From: Dehalococcoidales bacterium
Lineage (GTDB): Bacteria > Chloroflexota > Dehalococcoidia > Dehalococcoidales > UBA5760
Length of the DNA: 8,780 nucleotides
Direction: 5' to 3'
Assembly: GCA_028717305.1 (NCBI GenBank)
Contig: JAQUOC010000053.1
Coordinates: forward strand, 1 to 8,780
The translations under genes and the position numbers were made by a program. The notes beneath the pieces were generated by a model. It made no database searches, was not told where the DNA came from, and worked only from the letters and a program-made list of their open reading frames with translations. Positions 1-6,031 of the stretch are shown in pieces (position 1 is the first letter of the stretch; the number at the start of each line of letters is the position of its first letter).

Positions 1-1319
1 ATCTCAATAAGGAGCTGGAGCTGTGCCTGTACGATAAAGAAAAGGACAGGGAAAAGACCTTCTATTTTGAGGGCGGTATCAACAGCCTCGTCCGTCACCT
101 TAACCGGAACCGGGAGGTCCGCCACCGCTCCCCCATCTATATCTCTAAAACAATTGACAGCACTATGGTCGAGGCAGCTCTTCAGTATAACGACGGCTTT
201 TCCGAGGCTATCTTCAGCTTTGCCAACTGCGTCAATACAGCGGACGGCGGTACCCACCTGACCGGATTCCGCTCGGCGCTGACCCGGGTGCTCAATGACT
301 ACGCCCGTAAGAACAAGCTGATCAAGGAGGACGACCCCAACCTGACCGGTGAAGACGTCCGGGAAGGGCTTACCGCCGTCATCAGTGTTAAGCTCTCCGA
401 ACCGCAGTTTGAAGGACAGACGAAGGGCAAACTGGGCAACGCTGAGATTAAGAGCATCGTGGAGAGCGCCGTAAGCGAGGGACTATCCCTCCATCTCGAG
501 GAACACCCCCAAGATGCCCAGCAGATTATAGACAAGTGCCTCACCGCCGCCAGAGCCCGGGAAGCCGCTCGCAAGGCCCGCGACCTGATTATCAGAAAGA
601 GCAGCCTCGATACCGGCGTCCTGCCGGGAAAACTGGCTGACTGTTCTGAGAAGGACCCCTCCCTCTGTGAGCTATATCTGGTGGAAGGTGACTCCGCCGG
701 CGGCTCTGCCAAGCAGGGACGGAACCGCCGCTTTCAGGCTATCCTGCCCCTGCGCGGCAAAATCATCAATGTGGAAAAGGCCCCCCCGGACAAGATGCTG
801 GCCCACGCCGAAATCCGTGCCATTATTACGGCCCTGGGGGCGGGACTGGATGATGACTTCGATCCCGCCAAGCTCCGCTACCACCGGATTATACTGATGA
901 CCGACGCCGACGTCGATGGTTCTCACATACGCACCCTGCTGCTAACCTTCTTCTTCCGGCATATGGGAGACCTGATTAACCGCGAACACCTGTTTATTGC
1001 TCAACCACCGCTGTACCGTATCAAGAACGGGAAACAAGAGCAATGGGTCTACTCTGAGGCAGAAAAAGAAGAGAGCATGAACCAGCTAAAAGGGGCGAGG
1101 AAGGTTGAGGTGCAGAGATACAAGGGCCTGGGAGAGATGAGCGCCGAGCAACTGTGGGAGACCACGATGAATCCCACCTCACGCACCCTGCTCAGTGTCA
1201 CCCTGGAGGACGCCGCCAGGGCCGACCACATATTCCACGTGCTGATGGGGGAAGAAGTACCACCTCGCAAAGCCTTTATCCAGGCCCATGCCAAGAGCGT
1301 CAAGAACCTGGATATCTAG
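1..1319 (+). CDS. gyrB: DNA gyrase subunit B, 3' part (5' end outside window)
   Basis: This is the ATPase/TOPRIM subunit of DNA gyrase, which with GyrA introduces negative supercoils. The reading frame is open from base 3 and enters within the GHKL/transducer half, so the N-terminal ATP-binding site lies outside the window. Visible landmarks are the TOPRIM acidic motif EGDSAGGSAKQGR (from 684), the gyrase-type stretch ILPLRGKIINVEKA, the metal-binding DADVDGSHIR (903-932), and QRYKGLGEMSAEQLWETTM (from 1113). The protein ends HAKSVKNLDI, a usual GyrB-type C-terminus. The QGR and QRYKGLGEM motifs favour GyrB over ParE. It has no insertion or frameshift. The TAG stop shares CTAG with the stop of the convergent pyrE. 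Although it lies on the + strand, its sense strand is C-rich (1-1319 sits on the C-rich side of the skew switch near 3850), suggesting a lagging-strand position. Identity is very secure. Confidence 0.97.
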   Translation, partial: LNKELELCLYDKEKDREKTFYFEGGINSLVRHLNRNREVRHRSPIYISKTIDSTMVEAALQYNDGFSEAIFSFANCVNTADGGTHLTGFRSALTRVLNDYARKNKLIKEDDPNLTGEDVREGLTAVISVKLSEPQFEGQTKGKLGNAEIKSIVESAVSEGLSLHLEEHPQDAQQIIDKCLTAARAREAARKARDLIIRKSSLDTGVLPGKLADCSEKDPSLCELYLVEGDSAGGSAKQGRNRRFQAILPLRGKIINVEKAPPDKMLAHAEIRAIITALGAGLDDDFDPAKLRYHRIILMTDADVDGSHIRTLLLTFFFRHMGDLINREHLFIAQPPLYRIKNGKQEQWVYSEAEKEESMNQLKGARKVEVQRYKGLGEMSAEQLWETTMNPTSRTLLSVTLEDAARADHIFHVLMGEEVPPRKAFIQAHAKSVKNLDI

Positions 1320-1885
1320 TGGACGATCTTTAAAACGGCGGCGAAGTCATAGCCCGCTTCTCTCAGCCGGGCGCTGCCGCCTTCTTGCCGGTCAACCAGG
1401 GCTACCACCTTGGCCACCCGACAGCCAGCCTCTTCCACCGTCTCAATAGCCTTGCATACCGATCCTGCGGTGGTCAGGACGTCCTCAACTATAGCCACCC
1501 GGGAACCCTCTTTAAGGTGTCCTTCAATCTTTCTCATCGTACCGTGTTCCTTAGCCACCTCCCGGACGACAAAAATCGGTACCGGCTTGCCCTCCAGATA
1601 GCTTACTACCGCGGCTGCAGTCACTATGGGGTAAGCACCGGTGGCAACGCCACCGATAGCCTCGATACCAGTGCCGCCCAGCATATCATATATTACCCGG
1701 CCCACGCGATATGCCCCCTCCGGAGACAGAGTCAGTCTTTTCCCATCAAAGTAGTAGCTGCTCTCCTTCCCCGAGGTAAGAATAAACTCCCCCTTAAGGA
1801 AGGCCCCTACCTCGCTGGCAATCTCCATGATCCTTCTGGCACCTTCAGTATCAATCCCCAACTCCAGATTAGGATACACCCCCAT
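1316..1885 (-). CDS. pyrE: Orotate phosphoribosyltransferase
   Basis: PyrE transfers the phosphoribosyl group of PRPP to orotate to give OMP, the fifth step of de novo pyrimidine synthesis, in the cytosol. The 189-residue protein has the usual length. The PRPP-binding signature IVEDVLTTAGSV is at residues 132-143. Other typical segments are the N-terminal FILTSGKESSYYFDGKR (34-50), the IGGVATGAYPIVTA segment (77-90) and the flexible-loop region VVREVAKEHGT (107-116). The ATG at 1885 has an AGGGGGAC ribosome-binding site a few bases upstream. It is the last gene of the leftward obgE-nadD-pyrE cluster, 22 bp after nadD, and probably cotranscribed. Its stop overlaps the gyrB stop. A generic phosphoribosyltransferase is the only alternative, and the overall pattern fits OPRTase well. 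Confidence 0.93.
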   Translation of the reverse strand: MGVYPNLELGIDTEGARRIMEIASEVGAFLKGEFILTSGKESSYYFDGKRLTLSPEGAYRVGRVIYDMLGGTGIEAIGGVATGAYPIVTAAAVVSYLEGKPVPIFVVREVAKEHGTMRKIEGHLKEGSRVAIVEDVLTTAGSVCKAIETVEEAGCRVAKVVALVDRQEGGSARLREAGYDFAAVLKIVH

Positions 1886-1907
1886 AATATCGTCCCCCTG
1901 TCTGAGG

Positions 1908-2525
1908 TCAGCCGACCTGGTCTATAGTAGCATATAAGCCTTGCTCCCGGATATAATCCGCTACCGGTCCGGGAACAAGATGACGGATAGATAGTCCCTG
2001 AGCGACCCGTCGCCTTACTTCCGAAGCGCTGATATCGACACGCGGCGACTTGAGCAGAATAACATTCCCGGTCAGCCCGGGGATAAGAACCTCCAGGGAA
2101 TTGAGGTCAGGCAACGGACCACCCGGTCTGGGGACCGCTACCAGACGGCACATACTGATCAGCCGACTCGGCTCCCGCCACCGGTACAGTTCAGCGAGAT
2201 TATCCCAACCCAGAATGAAAAACAGTTCGTCTCCATCTTCGATCTGACTTCTCAGTTGAGCGATGGTATCGACAGTATAAGAGGGTCCGGCCCGCTCTAT
2301 TTCCACTAGAGATAACCGATAGCAGGGTTTGCCGCTAATAGCCAGCAGTACCATCCGGATACGGTGCTCTCCCGCCGAAACCGGGCCGCCTGTCCTGAGC
2401 TGCGGCTGACCAGCCGGTACAAAGAGGATCCTATCCAGACCCAGCTTGACCTCCACCTCCCCGGCAACCGCCAGATGCCCGTTATGAACCGGGTCAAAGG
2501 TGCCCCCCAACACCCCTATCTTCAC
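1908..2525 (-). CDS. nadD: Nicotinate-nucleotide adenylyltransferase
   Basis: NadD adenylates nicotinate mononucleotide with ATP to give deamido-NAD, the penultimate step of NAD synthesis. The protein opens with KIGVLGGTFDPVHNGH, holding the nucleotidyltransferase (H/T)xGH motif at about residues 14-17. It also has LGWDNLAELYRWREP, typical of NadD, and the C-terminal ATP-binding ISASEVRRR. I place the start at the GTG at 2525 (205 residues). It puts the first strand right at the N-terminus and is preceded by GGGGGTGAT, a near-perfect Shine-Dalgarno. A GTG at 2582 would add 19 residues but has no ribosome-binding site and would overlap obgE. It lies 41 bp after obgE and 22 bp before pyrE, consistent with one transcript. 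Confidence 0.94.
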   Translation of the reverse strand: MKIGVLGGTFDPVHNGHLAVAGEVEVKLGLDRILFVPAGQPQLRTGGPVSAGEHRIRMVLLAISGKPCYRLSLVEIERAGPSYTVDTIAQLRSQIEDGDELFFILGWDNLAELYRWREPSRLISMCRLVAVPRPGGPLPDLNSLEVLIPGLTGNVILLKSPRVDISASEVRRRVAQGLSIRHLVPGPVADYIREQGLYATIDQVG

Positions 2526-2566
2526 GTCGAAATCACCCCCATCCAGACTCCGGTAGCCTCTCCACA

Positions 2567-3835
2567 CTAGCTCCAGTACCACTCTAAACTGCTACAGCGT
2601 ACCTTATCGCCGGAACTTATGCCCAGCTTCCTTAATTCCCGGCCAATGCCCCGCCGCTCAAGGTATCCGATAACATACCGGTAGACCTCAGCCTCAGCCG
2701 TACCCTGCCTGGCTATGATCCGCTCCAGTTTGGGTGCCGTTATCACAAAAACGTCGCCGTCTCTATGTACACATAAGTCAGAACCCCGCGGCAGAGGGCG
2801 AAAAACCCTCCCTCCAGCCTTCTCATCCGCCCCTTGATTAACCTGAGCCCTATCCAGCATCTTCAGCGTCTCTGCCATAAGCTCATCAACTCCCTCACCG
2901 GTTACGGCAGATATAAAGCGCGGCGAGGTTCCTACAGCACTAAAGCTGCTGATAATATCGGTTATCCTCGACCTGACCTGGGGTTGATCAATCTTATTCA
3001 CCGCTACCAGTTGTGGCTTCCTGGCTAGAGTCGCATCGAACAGGCCGAGCTCTGCGTTCACCCGGGCTACGTCTTCCGCTGGCGCAGCAGAGCTACCGTC
3101 AACCAGATGAATCAGTACCCGAGTACGGGTAATATGACGCAGGAAGTCGTGACCCAGGCCCCGCCCGAGATGCGCTCCCTCAATTAAACCCGGAATCTCA
3201 GCCAGCACCAAGCTCTGCCCCCCGACCTCAATAACCCCAAGGGCAGGTTCCAGAGTAGTAAAGGGATAGTCAGCTATTTTGGGCTTTGCCGCTGTTGACG
3301 CCGCCAGCAGAGTAGACTTGCCGCAGTTTGGATAACCGATAATGCCGACATCGGTGATAAGCCTCATTTCCAGCATCACCTCTTTCTCCTCCCCCACCTC
3401 TCCCTCCTGAGCAATCCTCGGAGCCTGGTTAGTAGAGCAAGTGAAGTGGACGTTACCCAGTCCTCCCACCCCACCCCGGGCAATCACCACCCGCTGCCCC
3501 GGCCGCTCCAGATCAACAACCGGAATGGTATCGCCGTCCTGCACTCTGTGCATCACCACTGTACCCGGCGGAACGGTTAAAATCAGGTCGCCTCCCTTCT
3601 TCCCGTGCATCTTCTTCCCCATCCCATCCCCACCGTCACCCGCTCGATATAACCTAACCTGATTATACCTGCGCAGATTGCTGACGCTGGAGGAAGCCTC
3701 CAGGATTACGCTACCCCCATCCCCCCCATCTCCCCCGTCGGGACCGCCAAACGGCACAAACTTCTCATGCCGGAAGCTTATTGCCCCCTTACCACCCTTG
3801 CCTGCCCTCACCTTTATCTTCGCTGTATCGAACAT
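2567..3835 (-). CDS. obgE: Obg family GTPase (ribosome assembly)
   Basis: Obg/CgtA is a large GTPase that binds the 50S ribosomal subunit and links ribosome maturation to cell state. The 422-residue protein has the three usual parts. The Gly-rich Obg fold (about 1-160) includes FVPFGGPDGGDGGDGGSV. The G domain has G1 GYPNCGKS (167-174), switch I FTT (192-194), G3 AEIPG (212-216), G4 NKID (280-283) and G5 SAVTG (309-313). The C-terminal OCT domain (about 343-420) includes VFRPLPRG and ends near SLEWYW. An oddity is that G3 has Glu where DxxG normally has Asp. From memory, related Chloroflexota Obg proteins also carry Glu there, so this may be lineage-typical. The ATG at 3835 has a modest AGGG ribosome-binding site. 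It is the first gene of the obgE-nadD-pyrE cluster, behind a candidate promoter in the 326-bp spacer. Confidence 0.96.
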   Translation of the reverse strand: MFDTAKIKVRAGKGGKGAISFRHEKFVPFGGPDGGDGGDGGSVILEASSSVSNLRRYNQVRLYRAGDGGDGMGKKMHGKKGGDLILTVPPGTVVMHRVQDGDTIPVVDLERPGQRVVIARGGVGGLGNVHFTCSTNQAPRIAQEGEVGEEKEVMLEMRLITDVGIIGYPNCGKSTLLAASTAAKPKIADYPFTTLEPALGVIEVGGQSLVLAEIPGLIEGAHLGRGLGHDFLRHITRTRVLIHLVDGSSAAPAEDVARVNAELGLFDATLARKPQLVAVNKIDQPQVRSRITDIISSFSAVGTSPRFISAVTGEGVDELMAETLKMLDRAQVNQGADEKAGGRVFRPLPRGSDLCVHRDGDVFVITAPKLERIIARQGTAEAEVYRYVIGYLERRGIGRELRKLGISSGDKVRCSSLEWYWS

Positions 3836-4161
3836 ATACCCTGCTTAAACGTCAATTATCGAATATTAGAATTCCTATAATGTTACCCTAAATACAGTGT
3901 TATGGGTTAGTTTTAATTATACCAGTAATAAGAGATTACGGTAGTGTACTTTAGTAAGATGTGTGGGGCAGGTTTTCTGATAAGATAATTTTCAGTCGGG
4001 AATGAGCGTTAGCTTCCGGGGACTTTTCAATGATTTTGAGGACTTATCGAAAAAATGTCCATTTATTCTGCAAAATAGCTGATATCTTGGTGTACCCTAA
4101 GGGCATAAGGGGGGAAGTAGAGGGGTTTCCGGAGTATTGGGAATAAATAGCCTATGCTCTT
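3836..4161. other. AT-rich spacer between dnaA and obgE; candidate replication origin region
   Basis: This 326-bp gap has no credible gene. It is clearly more AT-rich than the flanking genes. The + strand changes from C-rich to G-rich within it: C 25/G 6 at 3781-3840, C 11/G 7 at 3841-3900, C 4/G 13 at 3901-3960 and C 8/G 21 at 3961-4020. A sharp skew switch next to dnaA is what an origin of replication produces. No TTATCCACA-type DnaA box is present, but the pentamer TTATC occurs on one strand or the other at 3856, 3979-3983, 3984-3988, 4044 and 4162, including two copies of TTATCGAA (3856-3863 and 4044-4051). I saw no convincing rho-independent terminator after dnaA. Origin function is inferred, not shown. 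Confidence 0.45.
3916..3924 (-). promoter_or_regulatory. Candidate extended -10 promoter for obgE-nadD-pyrE
   Basis: Read on the minus strand, these bases are TGGTATAAT, a perfect extended -10 box (TGnTATAAT). No good -35 hexamer lies 16-18 bp upstream, which an extended -10 can tolerate. The implied start site is near 3909, giving a leader of about 73 nt before the obgE ATG. This is a motif match only. Confidence 0.5.
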
Positions 4162-5502
4162 TTATCCGGAAAAGATCTGGTCACGGATGGCGGCTACCTT
4201 GCGCTTAAGATAGGGGCTTAAGTTTATTTCGGCGGCTATTTTTTCACAGGCGTGGCTGACGGTGGAAGGATTGCGGTCCCCCAGCTCTTTCCCGATCTGG
4301 GCCAGCGGGCAGTTGGTCTCATGACGGATAAGGTACATGGCTATCTGCCTGGCCAGGGAAGTCTCTTTATCCCTCTTTAATCCCTTCAGATCGTTAAGCG
4401 AGAGCTGGAAGCTGCTGGCTACGGCTTCTACCAGCAAGGCAGGAGTTATTGTAGCACTGGCGGGTGCCTTATCAGCGATATTCTCCAGAGCCTTGGTAGC
4501 CAGATCCGGAGTAGCCTTGGTTTTCAGAAGCTGGGCGTAGGCAATAACCCGGTTGAGATTGCCCTCCAGTTCCCTGATGTTCTGCTGGATCTTGCGGGCA
4601 ATGAGTTCCAGTGTGTCCGGAGCAATGCTTTCTCCCCTCTGCTTTGCCTTAGCTTGGAGGATGGCCAGACGTGTTTCAAAATCAGGGGGCTGGATGTCGA
4701 CAATAAGTCCCCACTCGAAACGTGATCGCAGCCTATCAGCCAGGCGCGGTAGTGATTTTGGCGGGCGGTCACTGGTAACGATAATCTGGCGGTTGGCATT
4801 ATGTAGCTCGTTGAAAGTGTGGAAGAAACACTCCTCGGTCTGCTCCTTGCCGCTGATAAACTGGATGTCGTCAATCATCAGGACGTCGGCATTTCTGTAT
4901 TTATTGCGGAACTCCTTCGTCTGTCTTTCCTGGATGGCGCTGATAAATTCGTTGGTGAACTGCTCGCAACTGGCGTAGTGTACCCGGAGGTTCTTAGCTA
5001 AGACGAGATGACCGATGCCATGTAGCAGATGGGTCTTACCCAGACCGACTCCTCCGCATACGAAGAGGGGATTATAGCTATGTCCGGGATTCTCGGCTAC
5101 TCCCAGGGCGGCAGCGTACGCAAGCCGGTTGGAGCCGCCGACAACAAAGGAGTCTAGGGTATATTTCGGGTTGAACATGGTGGAGACGGGGTTTGCCGCC
5201 GCTGGAATCTCTTTTCTATCGTCGCCGGTAGGGGCCGTATTTTGGTCCGGGCTGATTACCTTGAAGATCACAGTAATATTACGGTGGGTAATCCTGATCA
5301 GGGTTTTCTCAATCAGGGAGCGCTGGTTCCGATCCAGGTATTCAGTGACGAAGGTGTTGGGTACCCCGATGGTAAATTGATTCCCTTCACAGCTCAAACC
5401 TGATGTTTTCCCGAACCAGGTCTGGAAGTTATGCTTGCTGACCTGGAGTTGTAACTCGCCTAGGGCGGCCTCCCAGGTTCTGTGAGCCGAGTCTGTTTCC
5501 AT
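4162..5502 (-). CDS. dnaA: Chromosomal replication initiator DnaA
   Basis: DnaA binds the origin, oligomerises with ATP, melts the duplex and loads the helicase. The 446-residue protein has domain I (about 1-82, with NFQTWF and FVTEYL), a short linker (about 83-108), and an AAA+ domain with Walker A GGVGLGKTH (150-158), Walker B LMIDDIQF (208-215), sensor 1 TSD (243-245), the arginine-finger segment RSRFEWG (259-265) and NIRELEG (308-314). Domain IV (about 350-446) contains the helix-turn-helix. The signature reads LGDRNPSTVSHACEKI (407-422), where the family norm is GGRDH(T/S)TV, so the residues equivalent to E. coli D433, H434 and T435 are N411, P412 and S413. R377 matches E. coli R399, and R385/Q386 match R407/Q408. 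The ATG at 5502 follows a purine-rich AGAGGAAAGGGG. No clear promoter was found. dnaN and recF are not adjacent. Confidence 0.97.
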   Translation of the reverse strand: METDSAHRTWEAALGELQLQVSKHNFQTWFGKTSGLSCEGNQFTIGVPNTFVTEYLDRNQRSLIEKTLIRITHRNITVIFKVISPDQNTAPTGDDRKEIPAAANPVSTMFNPKYTLDSFVVGGSNRLAYAAALGVAENPGHSYNPLFVCGGVGLGKTHLLHGIGHLVLAKNLRVHYASCEQFTNEFISAIQERQTKEFRNKYRNADVLMIDDIQFISGKEQTEECFFHTFNELHNANRQIIVTSDRPPKSLPRLADRLRSRFEWGLIVDIQPPDFETRLAILQAKAKQRGESIAPDTLELIARKIQQNIRELEGNLNRVIAYAQLLKTKATPDLATKALENIADKAPASATITPALLVEAVASSFQLSLNDLKGLKRDKETSLARQIAMYLIRHETNCPLAQIGKELGDRNPSTVSHACEKIAAEINLSPYLKRKVAAIRDQIFSG

Positions 5503-5649
5503 AGAACCCCTTTCCTCTAGTTCCTAGCACTTTGCACTCTGTAGTCTTATTAGACTTCTGGTATAGCCCGTGTTGGTTAGGGGATGGGATTGGGGACGAC
5601 AGTATTAATGATAGCAGGTGCCCTTGATGGAGTAGCAAGATGTTTAGCG

Positions 5650-5728
5650 CTAATTTTGGGGCGTTTTTGGCTCCTCTTTCCCCTGTAGAAGGTCTTCCAG
5701 ACTAGCCTTTTTGCCTGATATTTGCCTG
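5650..5728. repeat. 79-bp direct repeat, copy 1
   Basis: All 79 bases are identical to 5883-5961, at an offset of 233 bp. Past the exact part, similarity decays but continues for about 35 bp and includes a shared GAAAAATTTC (5754-5763 and 5987-5996), so the original unit was longer, about 115 bp. The copy ends with two 11-bp units at 5710-5731, the second with one mismatch. On the + strand it contains GGCT and AGCC segments that could close a structured stem, followed by TTTTT at 5708-5712. Confidence 0.97.
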
Positions 5729-5748
5729 GTAGCTTGCAGAAATCCGGA

Positions 5749-5776
5749 TTGGCGAAAAATTTCTTTTGGTGATAAT
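5749..5776 (+). promoter_or_regulatory. Candidate sigma70-type promoter toward fmt
   Basis: TTGGCG at 5749-5754 and GATAAT at 5771-5776 are spaced by 16 bp (4/6 and 5/6 matches). The -35 overlaps the palindrome AATCCGGATT (5741-5750). A transcript from here would have a leader of about 250 nt containing the second 79-bp repeat before fmt. A promoter closer to fmt could not be identified with confidence. Confidence 0.35.
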
Positions 5777-5835
5777 ATTTACTCGGTAGCAGTATTAACC
5801 GGTGGTTTTGTATCTGCAGGGAGTTTCGGAAACAG

Positions 5836-5857
5836 GGTGTGCTGGAGAACACCTTTT
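5836..5857 (+). terminator. Weak hairpin followed by T-run
   Basis: GGTGT (5836-5840) can pair with ACACC (5849-5853) around an 8-nt loop, followed directly by TTTT. The stem is only 5 bp, so it is at best a weak terminator or attenuator between the candidate promoter at 5749 and fmt. Confidence 0.2.
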
Positions 5858-5882
5858 CAGCGGGATGGCAAGTTTTCTGAGA

Positions 5883-5961
5883 CTAATTTTGGGGCGTTTT
5901 TGGCTCCTCTTTCCCCTGTAGAAGGTCTTCCAGACTAGCCTTTTTGCCTGATATTTGCCTG
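5883..5961. repeat. 79-bp direct repeat, copy 2
   Basis: This is an exact copy of 5650-5728, with 154 bp between the copies. It lies 70 bp before the fmt start, so any regulatory function it carries would sit in the fmt leader or promoter. The two copies are in different reading frames relative to each other (233 is not a multiple of 3), which argues against a coding origin. Confidence 0.97.
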
Positions 5962-5964
5962 ATA
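5943..5964. repeat. Tandem 11-bp repeat TTTGCCTGATA x2
   Basis: TTTGCCTGATA occurs twice in a row without mismatch, spanning the end of the second 79-bp copy and three bases beyond. The matching place in copy 1 (5710-5731) has the same pair with one A-to-G change. Together the region holds four closely spaced units on the same strand, an iteron-like arrangement. Confidence 0.85.
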
Positions 5965-6031
5965 GGATTGAAAAAGTCTGGGTTGTGAAAAATTTCCCCT
6001 GTCATTTATGTCTAGCTAGAGAGGTTTAGGT

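Larger units (their letters stand above)
5503..6031. other. Non-coding region between divergent dnaA and fmt
   Basis: This 529-bp region has no supportable gene. It holds a perfect 79-bp direct repeat (separate entries), an 11-bp tandem motif TTTGCCTGATA at the end of each copy, a small hairpin followed by T's, and a candidate fmt-direction promoter. Two 10-bp palindromes bracket the first repeat copy: TTAGCGCTAA (5644-5653) and AATCCGGATT (5741-5750). About one 10-bp palindrome every kilobase is expected by chance. The repeat-poor stretch 5503-5643 must carry the dnaA promoter, but I could not identify good hexamers. No canonical DnaA box and no riboswitch I recognise is present. Confidence 0.6.

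Noticed and set aside
299..712. 137-codon open frame on the minus strand opposite gyrB
   Set aside because: It is Ser/Arg/Leu-rich shadow sequence without motifs, opposite the conserved TOPRIM region.
1385..1927. 180-codon open frame on the + strand opposite pyrE
   Set aside because: It is an antisense shadow; pyrE on the minus strand has the PRPP motif and correct length.
2526..2582. Longer NadD starting at the GTG at 2582
   Set aside because: It lacks a ribosome-binding site, overlaps obgE, and adds residues before the first conserved strand. The GTG at 2525 has a near-perfect Shine-Dalgarno.
4095..4105. CCCTAAGGG as a terminator stem after dnaA
   Set aside because: It has only four pairs with a one-base loop and no T-run in the dnaA direction.
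4553..4978. 141-codon open frame on the + strand opposite dnaA
   Set aside because: It is an antisense shadow of the AAA+ domain of dnaA.
5577..5852. 91-codon open frame on the minus strand in the dnaA-fmt gap
   Set aside because: It has a GTG start with no properly spaced ribosome-binding site, low-complexity basic composition, and its content depends on one repeat copy.
5711..5938. 75-codon open frame on the + strand across the 79-bp repeats
   Set aside because: It starts with TTG, has no ribosome-binding site, matches no family I know, and the two repeat copies fall in different frames.
5650..5961. CRISPR array or insertion sequence suggested by the repeats
   Set aside because: There are only two copies of 79 bp with a 154-bp spacer, no cas genes, no transposase, no terminal inverted repeats and no target duplication.
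5503..6031. Standard oriC with TTATCCACA boxes upstream of dnaA
   Set aside because: No canonical or one-mismatch cluster was seen on either strand, and the skew is already positive here. The switch lies downstream of dnaA at about 3850.
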